Shown: in pieces, positions 9,604-18,095 of the stretch
How the letters are laid out: each line of letters starts with the position of its first letter
How positions within the stretch are numbered: position 1 is the stretch's first letter
Source: Balneolaceae bacterium
Lineage (GTDB): Bacteria > Bacteroidota > Rhodothermia > Balneolales > Balneolaceae
Direction: 5' to 3'
Length of the DNA stretch: 52,808 nucleotides
Assembly: GCA_003559375.1 (NCBI GenBank)
Contig: PWLN01000458.1
Span: 1 to 52,808, forward strand
Translations under genes and position numbers: made by a program
The notes under the pieces: generated by a model
Database searches by the model: none
Seen by the model: the letters and a program-made list of their open reading frames with translations, nothing else
What the model was told of the DNA's origin: nothing

Positions 9604-12430
9604 ATTTACTCAGATATAAGTTTTTGAACTCGTATGGTTTTCTGAAGTGCTCGTCATCAAAATTATCCATAAAGTATATACTTTCACCTGTTGATTTCAT
9701 CTCAGGCCCAAGTTCTTTTTTCACTTCAGGAAATTTATCGAACGGGAATACAGGCTCCTTGATTGCCCAGTTTTTGAGTTTGGACTCAAGGTCGAATTCG
9801 GAGAGTTTTGCTCCAAGCATAACTTTTACACCGATTTTGGCTTCCGGCCGCAATGTTGCCTTGGCGATAAACGGAATGGTGCGTGTTGAACGGGGATTAG
9901 CTTCCAGTATATACACTTCATCGTCTTTTACAGCATACTGAACGTTCAAAAAACCTTTGATTCCCATCTCTTTTGCAATCCTGAGCTGATAGGTTTCAAT
10001 GGTTTCAATAATTACAGGGTTTAGTGAATATGGAGGAAGAACGGCTGTTGAATCGCCGGAATGAACACCTGCAGGCTCTATATGCTGCATAATGCCGGCA
10101 ATATGTAGCTGTTCACCGTCAAAAACCGAGTCTACATCTACTTCAATTGCTTTATCCAGATATTTATCAATCAGGAAGTCATTTTCCGGATGCGATTTCA
10201 GGATCCGCTCAACATAGCGCCGGAGTTCATCTTCTTTTACAGCGATTCGCATTCCTTGCCCGCCAAGAACATAGCTGGGCCTGATAAGTACCGGATATCC
10301 TACTTTGTTTGCAATTGCAACGGCATCATCCGCATTTCTTGCTGTTCCATAGTCTGGAAACGGAATATGAAGGCTTTTCAGGAATCTGGAAAAAGCTCCT
10401 CTGTCTTCAGCAAAATCGATTTTTTCGAACGGTGTACCGAAAATGTGAATACCGGCTTCTACGAACTTTTTCCCAAGTTTCAGTGCGGTTTGTCCGCCAA
10501 CCTGCAATATTACACCTTCCGGTTTCTCATGCTCATAAATGTCAAGTACCCTTTCCCAATAAACCGGTTCAAAGTAGAGTTTATCTGCCACATCGAAATC
10601 AGTAGAAACAGTTTCCGGATTGCAATTCACCATTATGGCTTCATAATCCATTTCCTGTGCGGCAAAAACGGCATGCACACAAGAGTAGTCGAATTCGATG
10701 CCCTGGCCAATCCGGTTCGGCCCACTGCCCAGTATCATCACTTTTTTACGGTCGGTCACCACACTTTCATTTTCACTTTCATAGGAAGAGTAGTAGTATG
10801 GTGTTTCAGCAGGAAATTCGGCGGCACAGGTGTCTACAAGTTTAAAACTGGGTTTCAATCCCATCTCCAGCCGCTTTTGGCGAACCTGGTTTTCTGTTAC
10901 CCTTTCACCGCTCCTGCTGAGAAGCCAGGCGATTTGCACATCCGAAAAACCGGCGCGCTTTACCTCAAACAAATCTTTCTTTGAAATAGTATCAAGAGAC
11001 TGGCCTTCGGTTCTGTTTTCAAGGCTAACCATATAACGGATTTGCTGCAAAAACCAGGGATCCACTTTAGTAATATCGGCAATTTCTTCTATGGAAGTGC
11101 CAAGTTTAAAAGCGTTACGGATTTGAAGGGTTCTGTCCCAGTATGGTTTAAGCAGGCGCTCCCGCACCTGTTTACGATCGGGTTCATCGTAGCCGTCGGC
11201 ACCCAGGCCGCCCCGTCCGATTTCAAGCGATTGCCATGCTTTATTCAATGCTTCGGGAAATGTACGCCCGATAGACATCACCTCTCCTACAGCTTTCATT
11301 TGGGTAGTGAGTTCTTCATCCACACCACTGAATTTATCAAAGTTGAAGCGTGGAATTTTAACAACCACATAATCAATAGATGGTTCAAAACAGGCAGATG
11401 ATACCTGTGTAATCGGGTTCGGAAGTTCGTCCAGTGTATAACCTACGGCCAGTTTAGTGGCAATTTTGGCTATTGGATAACCGGTGGCTTTGGATGCAAG
11501 TGCAGATGAGCGGCTCACCCTGGGATTTATTTCAATAGCCACGAGGCGGTCGCTGCCGGGTTCAATAGCAAACTGTACATTACATCCGCCCGCGAAAGTA
11601 CCGATAGACCGCATCATTTTTATAGCGGCATCCCTCATCATCTGGTACTGTTTGTCGGTTAATGTCTGTGTTGGGGCAACAGTAACGGAATCCCCTGTAT
11701 GCACCCCCATAGGATCGAGATTTTCAATAGGGCAAACAATCACAACATTTTCATTCGCATCACGAAGCAGTTCCAGTTCAAATTCTTTCCATCCAAAAAT
11801 ACTTTCTTCAATCAAAACCTGGTGAACCGGACTCAGTTCCAGCCCCCGAAGTACTTTTCGTTCAAATTCATCCTCATGCCATACAATTCCACCACCTGTT
11901 CCTCCAAGAGTAAAAGACGGTCGAATCACAATTGGCAGTCCGCCAAGTTCCTCCACAATCTCTTTAGCATCCAGCAATGAGGTGGCAGTACGGCTGCGGC
12001 ATTGCTCAATACCTATCCGTTCCATCAGGTCGCGAAACAGCTGCCTGTCTTCAGTGATATCCACGGCATTCATATCCACACCAATAATTTTGATACCCTT
12101 ATCATGCCAGAAACCTTCATGCTGGAGGTCGCGTGCAAGATTCAGCGCGGTTTGGCCTCCCATGGTTGGCAATACGGCGTCCGGTTTTTCGATTTCAACA
12201 ATCTCCTTAATGGATGCTGTGGTTAGGGGTTTCAGGTAGATTGAGTCGGCCATCATGGGATCGGTCATAATTGTGGCCGGATTTGAATTGATCAATACGA
12301 TTTTATAACCTTCTTCCTGCAAAGAACGGCAGGCTTGTGTTCCGGAGTAATCAAATTCGCAGGCCTGGCCAATCACAATTGGACCGGAACCGATGATCAA
12401 TATTTTACTAATGTCGTTACGGCGTGGCAT
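9602..12430 (-). CDS. carB: Carbamoyl-phosphate synthase large subunit, lacking the allosteric domain
   Basis: 942 residues. It makes carbamoyl phosphate from bicarbonate, ATP and CarA-derived ammonia for pyrimidine and arginine synthesis. Two tandem ATP-grasp halves are present: the carboxyphosphate half over about residues 1-400 and the carbamoyl-phosphate half over about 555-930, with an oligomerization segment between. The enterobacterial enzyme is about 1073 residues and ends in an MGS-like domain that binds UMP, IMP and ornithine. Here the chain stops just after the MKSTGE motif at the domain border, so that domain is absent. Short CarB proteins are, to my knowledge, common in Bacteroidota, so this is probably normal for the lineage. 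carA lies upstream with a 117-bp gap. Confidence 0.97.
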   Translation of the reverse strand: MPRRNDISKILIIGSGPIVIGQACEFDYSGTQACRSLQEEGYKIVLINSNPATIMTDPMMADSIYLKPLTTASIKEIVEIEKPDAVLPTMGGQTALNLARDLQHEGFWHDKGIKIIGVDMNAVDITEDRQLFRDLMERIGIEQCRSRTATSLLDAKEIVEELGGLPIVIRPSFTLGGTGGGIVWHEDEFERKVLRGLELSPVHQVLIEESIFGWKEFELELLRDANENVVIVCPIENLDPMGVHTGDSVTVAPTQTLTDKQYQMMRDAAIKMMRSIGTFAGGCNVQFAIEPGSDRLVAIEINPRVSRSSALASKATGYPIAKIATKLAVGYTLDELPNPITQVSSACFEPSIDYVVVKIPRFNFDKFSGVDEELTTQMKAVGEVMSIGRTFPEALNKAWQSLEIGRGGLGADGYDEPDRKQVRERLLKPYWDRTLQIRNAFKLGTSIEEIADITKVDPWFLQQIRYMVSLENRTEGQSLDTISKKDLFEVKRAGFSDVQIAWLLSRSGERVTENQVRQKRLEMGLKPSFKLVDTCAAEFPAETPYYYSSYESENESVVTDRKKVMILGSGPNRIGQGIEFDYSCVHAVFAAQEMDYEAIMVNCNPETVSTDFDVADKLYFEPVYWERVLDIYEHEKPEGVILQVGGQTALKLGKKFVEAGIHIFGTPFEKIDFAEDRGAFSRFLKSLHIPFPDYGTARNADDAVAIANKVGYPVLIRPSYVLGGQGMRIAVKEDELRRYVERILKSHPENDFLIDKYLDKAIEVDVDSVFDGEQLHIAGIMQHIEPAGVHSGDSTAVLPPYSLNPVIIETIETYQLRIAKEMGIKGFLNVQYAVKDDEVYILEANPRSTRTIPFIAKATLRPEAKIGVKVMLGAKLSEFDLESKLKNWAIKEPVFPFDKFPEVKKELGPEMKSTGESIYFMDNFDDEHFRKPYEFKNLYLSK

Positions 12431-12547
12431 TTTCTATGGGTTGATTGATAATTATTGGGTGTACCCCTGATATTGACAAATGTTTATACACGGGTTTTAT
12501 ACTGATTTGTTTACAGATGATGGCAAATCTTTTCATGGATTATACTC

Positions 12548-13729
12548 TCAGCTGTTCGGCCTTCTGTCCTGAAAAACAGAGCTTTCCTGGTTAAAAGGCC
12601 TATCCTCTCCACCATTTTCATTGGAGTTTCCGGCTACCATATCCATAAACTGGTCAAATAAATAAGAAGAATCATGCGGGCCTGGTGATGCTTCAGGGTG
12701 GTACTGTACCGACATTCCGGGAAAGTTTTTAAATCGCAGGCCTTCAATGGTTTTATCATTCAGGTTAATATGAGTGACTTCAGCTTTTGATGTATCGACA
12801 GCGTTTTGATCCACTGCAAAACCATGGTTTTGAGTTGTAATTTCGACCAGGCCCGTATGCAGGTTTTTTACAGGTTGATTGGCTCCCCTGTGGCCAACAA
12901 ACATTTTAATTACCGGTATGCCTTCGGAAAGTGCCATCAGCTGATGGCCAAGACAAATTCCAAACATGGGTTTGCCGGTAGATTTGGCGTACTCTACGAT
13001 TGGCCCGGCATAGTGCATGGATGCATTGGGATCGCCGGGGCCATTGCTAAAGAAAAAGCCGTCAGCATTCCAGGCTTTTACTTCTTCGATTTTAGTTTCT
13101 GCGGGGAACAAGCGCAGTGTACATCCTCTGCTCAGGAAATTGTTTATAATGTTTTGTTTGATTCCATAATCAAAAGCGGCAATTTTATATGAGCCATTTG
13201 AGGATATCGTTTGTGCTTCTTTCCGGGTAACTTTCGTTGCCAATTCAAGGCCTACCATGGAATCCCAATCCCGGGCTTGCTGAATCAGTTCATTTTCATT
13301 GTCAATTTCTGAGCTGATCACAGCATTCATCACCCCTTTCGTCCTGATATGACGAACCAGCTTTCGGGTATCCACACCGGAAATACCAATCACTTTATTT
13401 CGAACAAGGTATTCCTGGAGGCTTCCATCAGCAATCGGGTTGCTGAAATCATCTGAAAATGAACGTACAATAAGGCCGGCTATCATCACATTGCGGGCCT
13501 CATCATCACGGCTCATGGTTCCGTAATTACCAATATGGGGATAGGTCATCATCATTAATTGGCCATAATAACTGGGATCTGTAAAAATTTCCTGATAGCC
13601 GGTCATGCTTGTGTTAAAACAGAGCTCTCCGCCAGTAGTACCGGTAATTCCGATAGATCTGCCGCGAACCACTGTTCCATCGGAAAGCGCAAGTATGGCT
13701 GGGTTATGCTCGGGGATGCTTGGAGTCAT
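12548..13729 (-). CDS. carA: Carbamoyl-phosphate synthase small subunit
   Basis: 393-residue glutamine amidotransferase subunit that hydrolyses glutamine and channels ammonia to CarB. The N-terminal CPSase small-chain domain covers about residues 12-170. The class I GATase domain follows, with nucleophile Cys259 in GICLGH and the partner residues His344 and Glu346 in HPEASPGP. The last ~25 residues (after about 368, rich in Asn, Glu, Gln and Arg) extend beyond the usual end. The gene is transcribed ahead of carB. A terminator-like hairpin with a T8 tract lies in its leader (13773-13810), a possible attenuator. Confidence 0.97.
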   Translation of the reverse strand: MTPSIPEHNPAILALSDGTVVRGRSIGITGTTGGELCFNTSMTGYQEIFTDPSYYGQLMMMTYPHIGNYGTMSRDDEARNVMIAGLIVRSFSDDFSNPIADGSLQEYLVRNKVIGISGVDTRKLVRHIRTKGVMNAVISSEIDNENELIQQARDWDSMVGLELATKVTRKEAQTISSNGSYKIAAFDYGIKQNIINNFLSRGCTLRLFPAETKIEEVKAWNADGFFFSNGPGDPNASMHYAGPIVEYAKSTGKPMFGICLGHQLMALSEGIPVIKMFVGHRGANQPVKNLHTGLVEITTQNHGFAVDQNAVDTSKAEVTHINLNDKTIEGLRFKNFPGMSVQYHPEASPGPHDSSYLFDQFMDMVAGNSNENGGEDRPFNQESSVFQDRRPNS

Positions 13730-13772
13730 AAGTATGTTTGATTGCCTGTTGAAAGAATTGAAAATTTAAAGC

Positions 13773-13810
13773 CCAAAAAAAATCCGACGCCGGAAACCGT
13801 GTCGGATTTT
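13773..13810 (-). terminator. Terminator-like hairpin in the carA leader, possible attenuator
   Basis: On the minus strand, a perfect 10-bp stem (AAAATCCGAC / GTCGGATTTT) with a 12-nt loop runs directly into eight Ts, then GGGC. The T-tract ends about 43 nt before the carA ATG. It is a textbook intrinsic terminator by shape. Either it ends the upstream GWxTD transcript (stop at 14065, about 255 nt away) or it attenuates carAB if the promoter lies between 13811 and 14064. No competing antiterminator stem or PyrR-type loop was recognised. Confidence 0.75.
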
Positions 13811-14064
13811 AGTGTTGAAAACAAGTATGTATAAAAAATTTTCGGGAGTGATATCATCAACTCAAATTTGAATTGAGGTAAAATAAGAAGAGTGAGATTT
13901 TTATGAAAGAAAAATCGTACTCTCTTGATGGCTAATTCTGTTTGGAAACACTTTTATTTTTCATATTCTCTGGAATCACCTCCCAGGCCACATATAAAAG
14001 GAGAGTTTGTACGGGGCACTTCAAACCGTAAGAAAAAGCACACATCAACTAAGTTAATTGTTTT
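13811..14064. other. Spacer between the GWxTD gene and the carA leader hairpin
   Basis: The whole gene-free gap is 13730-14064 (335 bp). Outside the hairpin at 13773-13810 it is AT-rich, without an open frame of credible composition. No terminator was found right after the GWxTD stop. If carAB has its own promoter it must be here; TTGATG with TATACAT further on (minus strand, about 13860-13825) is only a poor match because the spacing is about 21 bp. Confidence 0.4.
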
Positions 14065-16113
14065 CTATTCAACAACTTCGAAACGTACACTTCTTTCTCT
14101 GCTAAGTTCGGATTCAATATCATTGATGTAAACCACCAGTTGGTAGAGCCCGGGTCCAAGATCGGCAGTTTCAATTTCCAAATCTTCTATTACAACTGTT
14201 TCCTCATTCGTAAAATTGAGCGTAAGTATGAATTCAGTTTGATCAGTCAGTACATTACCATCATCATCAACAGGGAAAATGCGATAAGTGAGTTCAAATT
14301 GAGTGAATCCATTGTACATCCGGCGAAGATTATACACTTCAAAGTGAAGCATCAATGTTTCGCCAAATGGAACAATCTGGTTATTGGCAACTTTAAAAGC
14401 AAACGGTTCGGTTGAATGGCCTTCTTTGAGATAGCCAAGCACTAGGTCTGCTACTTCAAGAGAATCAACATGGTTTCTGAGAGGATGGGGTTGGCGAAAC
14501 TGCAGTTTATTCCATCCTCTAAGTGCCGGAGAAAAGGGTGTATCAACAAGTGGCCTGCTATCGGGATCATAATTCATCAGTTCAACAGAGGCGCTTTGGT
14601 GGGCTCTTTTCTTGTGTGGAAGGATGAAGAATGACTCTGAAGCCCGGCTTTCGGGGTTTCTGCCGGTTGTAAGCCGCGGTGTATCTTCAAAGTTCTCAAT
14701 CACATTCCAGTTCTCATCGTAAGTGAGTAAACTGTGAATCAGCTCATAGAAACCGTTGTTTTCAGGCTCATCAATACCATCATTAAATTCAGTGCCATTC
14801 ATTACCCTGCCTCGATTTCTATGAAAATCGATGAGGAAAGCTTCCTGGGCTGAGCTTTCAATATAGGTAAGGAGAATCGGGTCAAGATTATCGTCTAAAA
14901 ATCTGTATTGATATACGCTGAAAGGAATCCTGGGTATAACACTTTCATAAGTAGACATTTCCCTCGGAACCTGTCCGGCACGCAGATTTACAATCTGTTG
15001 GCTTTCACTTCGGAACGACAGGTCAAGTCCACTGAAAACTTCCTGACCCTGGTCAAGTATACGTGTGCGTAATTCATTAAGTCGCCTTTCAAAAAAAGGA
15101 TCGGTTTGTGAAAGCTGCTCATAATAGAGCAGCTGCAGCATTAAAGCAGGAGTGATTCCTGCTCTTGTAAACCCTACATCATCTTCACTGCGGGTTCGTT
15201 CAGGATTAAAGGCACGCTCCGGGATAAAGTCTTCAAGAGTTGTTTGAAGCCTGAATTGATCGTTGCGAACATCCGTACCAAACATAAAGATAACGGGCTC
15301 CTGCTGGTTGTCAGCAATACTTTCGTAAAACCACACTTCGTATTCGGGATACTGATGATACGAATACATAGCATCCAGAATCCTGTTGGCAAATTCCCGG
15401 TTACGCAGATCCGGATCACTGAGAGTACGTTCCTCCATATCTGTGTCAACAGGCTCATTAATTTGCCTTTCAAGCCAATTTCTAACATTCAGGCTTTGAA
15501 GTGTCAGAATTCCTCGCCGTGTACGGTCAGGCTCACCGTAGCGCACAAATATAAGCCCTCTGTCATCAGTACCGTAAGCTGTATTATTATTTCTTGTAAA
15601 CTGTTGGCGGGCTTCTGCAATACGCTGCCAATGTTCAATAAGCCGTTCATTAGAAGGTTTTGCAGGCGTGGGATCGAGTTGTATCCAGTATCCGCGCATA
15701 TCGGGTGCGAGTGCATTGTTGCGCTGTTCCCACCATTCAATCCATTGTCGGTAAATGCCCTCTCCAATAATTGGACGCATTCGTTCAATTTCCTGACGGA
15801 TTGCTGCCCTGCTCTCGGGGCCGGAGCCATCTATGAGTGCACGCTTGTAGAGCTGTGTGGCTTCTTCATAGTATGATCGCCTGTTTTCTTCTGTTACAAC
15901 CCTGATAAACTCAAAACCAATACGGCTGTCTATGCTTCCGGGTTGATTATATGCAGAATACCAAATATCAAGGCCTTGTGTAATGTTGCCGGTATATATG
16001 GCCTCAAGACCCCTTTCATATGCACGCTGCGGTTGGGCAAAGAGGTTACACGACAAGAGCAAAAGACTTACCAAAAGCCCTGTGAAGGATATTTTTTTAC
16101 GAGATAAAATCAT
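14065..16113 (-). CDS. GWxTD domain-containing lipoprotein
   Basis: 682 residues with a lipoprotein signal ending in lipobox LLSC (Cys22). The helical N-terminus (about residues 28-175) is followed by the signature region YGTDDRGLIFVRYGEPD at about 180-196, a variant of the GWxTD...GxxxxxYGxPD motif that names the family. The C-terminus (about 550-682) is beta-rich. The family is found in Bacteroidota, Balneolota and relatives; its biochemical role is unknown and probably lies in the envelope. A weak promoter candidate lies about 120 bp upstream. Confidence 0.88.
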   Translation of the reverse strand: MILSRKKISFTGLLVSLLLLSCNLFAQPQRAYERGLEAIYTGNITQGLDIWYSAYNQPGSIDSRIGFEFIRVVTEENRRSYYEEATQLYKRALIDGSGPESRAAIRQEIERMRPIIGEGIYRQWIEWWEQRNNALAPDMRGYWIQLDPTPAKPSNERLIEHWQRIAEARQQFTRNNNTAYGTDDRGLIFVRYGEPDRTRRGILTLQSLNVRNWLERQINEPVDTDMEERTLSDPDLRNREFANRILDAMYSYHQYPEYEVWFYESIADNQQEPVIFMFGTDVRNDQFRLQTTLEDFIPERAFNPERTRSEDDVGFTRAGITPALMLQLLYYEQLSQTDPFFERRLNELRTRILDQGQEVFSGLDLSFRSESQQIVNLRAGQVPREMSTYESVIPRIPFSVYQYRFLDDNLDPILLTYIESSAQEAFLIDFHRNRGRVMNGTEFNDGIDEPENNGFYELIHSLLTYDENWNVIENFEDTPRLTTGRNPESRASESFFILPHKKRAHQSASVELMNYDPDSRPLVDTPFSPALRGWNKLQFRQPHPLRNHVDSLEVADLVLGYLKEGHSTEPFAFKVANNQIVPFGETLMLHFEVYNLRRMYNGFTQFELTYRIFPVDDDGNVLTDQTEFILTLNFTNEETVVIEDLEIETADLGPGLYQLVVYINDIESELSRERSVRFEVVE

Positions 16114-16233
16114 CAGAACATGAAAATTAACGGATTCTGCTGAAAATACAACGTGTTAAATTATTGTGTTGTACTTCACCACATAGAATTTATCTCAAAT
16201 TGCGAAAACTGTTCCGTGTTTTCGAGCATAAAC

Positions 16234-16241
16234 CAAAGATA
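16234..16241 (-). promoter_or_regulatory. Candidate Bacteroidota-type -7 box for the GWxTD gene
   Basis: On the minus strand TATCTTTG matches the TAnnTTTG -7 element of Bacteroidota sigma-A promoters and lies about 120 bp before the GWxTD start. The -33 element is poor: only a TTTA appears at roughly the right distance. Assignment rests on the -7 box alone. Confidence 0.3.
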
Positions 16242-16315
16242 AGTTTGAAAAAAACGATTAAATGATCATACTTTAAAACTTTGGACTACCTTTTTATTAT
16301 CTGTAAAAACCAGTC

Positions 16316-17671
16316 TCAGTCCAGTGTATTTTTGTAGATTTTCCCGTCTTTCATAATCACCAGGAAGTTTTCTGCAGGATCAGCTATAAGATCCATATTT
16401 TCGAGTGGATTTCCGTTTACCAGGATCAAGTCGGCAAGAGCACCCTCTTCAACTACACCAAGCCTGCCCTGGTAAGGGCTTCTCAATCCGGAGAGTGCAA
16501 GAAGCTGTGCATTATCGTGGGTGACTATTTTAAGAGTTTCTGCCGGAGTAAACCATTCGAGTAATGGCAGTATGTAACTGTTTTGTTCTTCGTTCAGTGC
16601 CGGTTCAAATAAAAAATCAGTACCCCAGGCGATTTTTACGCCAAGATTCTTCGCCATAGGCCACATCTTTGCCTGGCCTTCAATTACCGGTTTTCTCTTT
16701 TCACGACGCAGCGGGTCCATATCCGGGGTGCTGGCCCTTAACACCTGTGTGCTCAGCCAGACATCATGTTCAACCATCATACGAAGCGTTTCTTCATCAA
16801 TCATCTGGCCGTGTTCAATAACTTTTACACCAGCTTCTATGGCACGGCGGATAGCCCTTGGTGTATAGGCGTGAACCATAACGTAAGTACCCCAGTCTTC
16901 CGCTGCTTCAACTGCAGCGCGCATTTCGTCAAATGTGTACTGGGTAACATCCACCGGATCATAAGCAGAAGATGTACCGCCTCCGGCCATCAGTTTTATC
17001 TGGCTGGCACCAAAGCGCAGGTTCTCGCGCACTGCTGTAAGTACTTCATCCCTCCCATCAGCAATAAAAGTGGCACCCATTAACTCTGCCCGTGATGGTT
17101 CACCAAAAAATCTGCGGGATCTTTCTGTAGGTAGTCTGAAATCACCGTGACCGGCAGTTTGGCTGATAGTTGCACCTGATGGCCATATTCGCGGTGCGGG
17201 GAACATCCCTGCATCCACAGCAGCCTTAAATTCAAAAATCGGCCCTCCGGCATCCCTGACCGATGTGAAGCCGCGAAGAAGCATTTTGTGTGCCTCATCA
17301 GCAATTTTGCCGGCAACTGATTCTAAGGTTAATTCAGGGTTCATCAATTCCTGCATGCTGAGAGAACCGAAGGTAAGATGAACATGATTATCGATCAGTC
17401 CGGGGATGAGAGTGCGGCCATTGCCATCGATTGTTGTAAGTGAAATATTTTCAGGAACTGTGATTGAATGTTGAGTGATTGTATGGATATTGTTATCCAC
17501 AACAAGAACATTCCGGTTTTCAAGTAGTTCATTACTAACTCCATCAAAGACATTCACATCTGTAAATAACACGCCATTCTGTTGTGCAATTGTTTGCCGG
17601 GGAAACAGGGAAAGTGTAAGTCCTAAAATAAATCCTGATAAGGCAATGATAGATTTGATGCTATTATTCAT
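16316..17671 (-). CDS. Exported amidohydrolase (imidazolonepropionase/prolidase-like)
   Basis: 451-residue metal-dependent hydrolase of the amidohydrolase superfamily with a signal peptide (residues 1 to about 30, ending TIAQQ). Metal and catalytic residues are visible: His96 and His98 in NHVH, a candidate carbamylated Lys226 (IKLMAGGG), His267 (VHAY), His287 (EHG) and Asp352 (WGTD). This pattern is typical of the subgroup annotated as Xaa-Pro dipeptidase or imidazolonepropionase-related. The substrate cannot be read from sequence, though export suggests a peptide or other scavenged compound. It lies upstream of the GWxTD gene on the same strand, 202 bp apart. Confidence 0.9.
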   Translation of the reverse strand: MNNSIKSIIALSGFILGLTLSLFPRQTIAQQNGVLFTDVNVFDGVSNELLENRNVLVVDNNIHTITQHSITVPENISLTTIDGNGRTLIPGLIDNHVHLTFGSLSMQELMNPELTLESVAGKIADEAHKMLLRGFTSVRDAGGPIFEFKAAVDAGMFPAPRIWPSGATISQTAGHGDFRLPTERSRRFFGEPSRAELMGATFIADGRDEVLTAVRENLRFGASQIKLMAGGGTSSAYDPVDVTQYTFDEMRAAVEAAEDWGTYVMVHAYTPRAIRRAIEAGVKVIEHGQMIDEETLRMMVEHDVWLSTQVLRASTPDMDPLRREKRKPVIEGQAKMWPMAKNLGVKIAWGTDFLFEPALNEEQNSYILPLLEWFTPAETLKIVTHDNAQLLALSGLRSPYQGRLGVVEEGALADLILVNGNPLENMDLIADPAENFLVIMKDGKIYKNTLD

Positions 17672-18095
17672 AGTCAGGTAAATTTTAATGAGAATTTGGT
17701 GTTAGCTGATCTTTTTAAATCATCGTGCCTTAACAACCGGCCTTGTGAGAACATTCCCTGACAGACTGTGCATCTAATTAAAGAATTGTAAAATCAAGTA
17801 TCTATAAATATTACATAAACGTGCAAACTATTTTTGTATTTTTATTGAGAAATAAGTCAGCCATTGAAACTCAGTAAGCTTTTATCAGGTATAGAAGGTG
17901 TTAGGTAAGGATTTTAACGAGTCAGGATATTTTCAGATGAGCGATTCCATTGAATCGAATGTTTCGATTCGGGAAAGTGATTATGAAATTATGATGTGAG
18001 GAAAAAAGTGAGAAAGGTTCAGTAAGGAACGCCCTTTTTTTGTACATTTATCATCGGATTGAGAATGAAAAGTCTGCATAACTGAAATAGATCTG
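17672..18095. other. Divergent intergenic region before dnaX
   Basis: This 424-bp spacer separates the minus-strand amidohydrolase from dnaX. A perfect hairpin (GAATCGAA-TGT-TTCGATTC) lies at 17952-17970 without a T-tract. A -7-like box TATTTTTG (TAnnTTTG) is at 17829-17836 on the plus strand, but no -33 partner was found and it is about 260 bp from dnaX. An SRP RNA gene, often found near dnaX, was looked for and not recognised. Confidence 0.45.

Noticed and set aside
9570-9941. Open frames on the plus strand opposite carB
   Set aside because: Several frames of 60-260 residues mirror carB codons on the other strand; their residues (Ser, Phe, His, Arg-rich) are typical antisense shadows.
17672-18095. 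Possible signal recognition particle RNA upstream of dnaX
   Set aside because: No GGAAG/tetraloop core with the usual flanking helices was found; the only hairpin is the 8-bp GAATCGAA stem.
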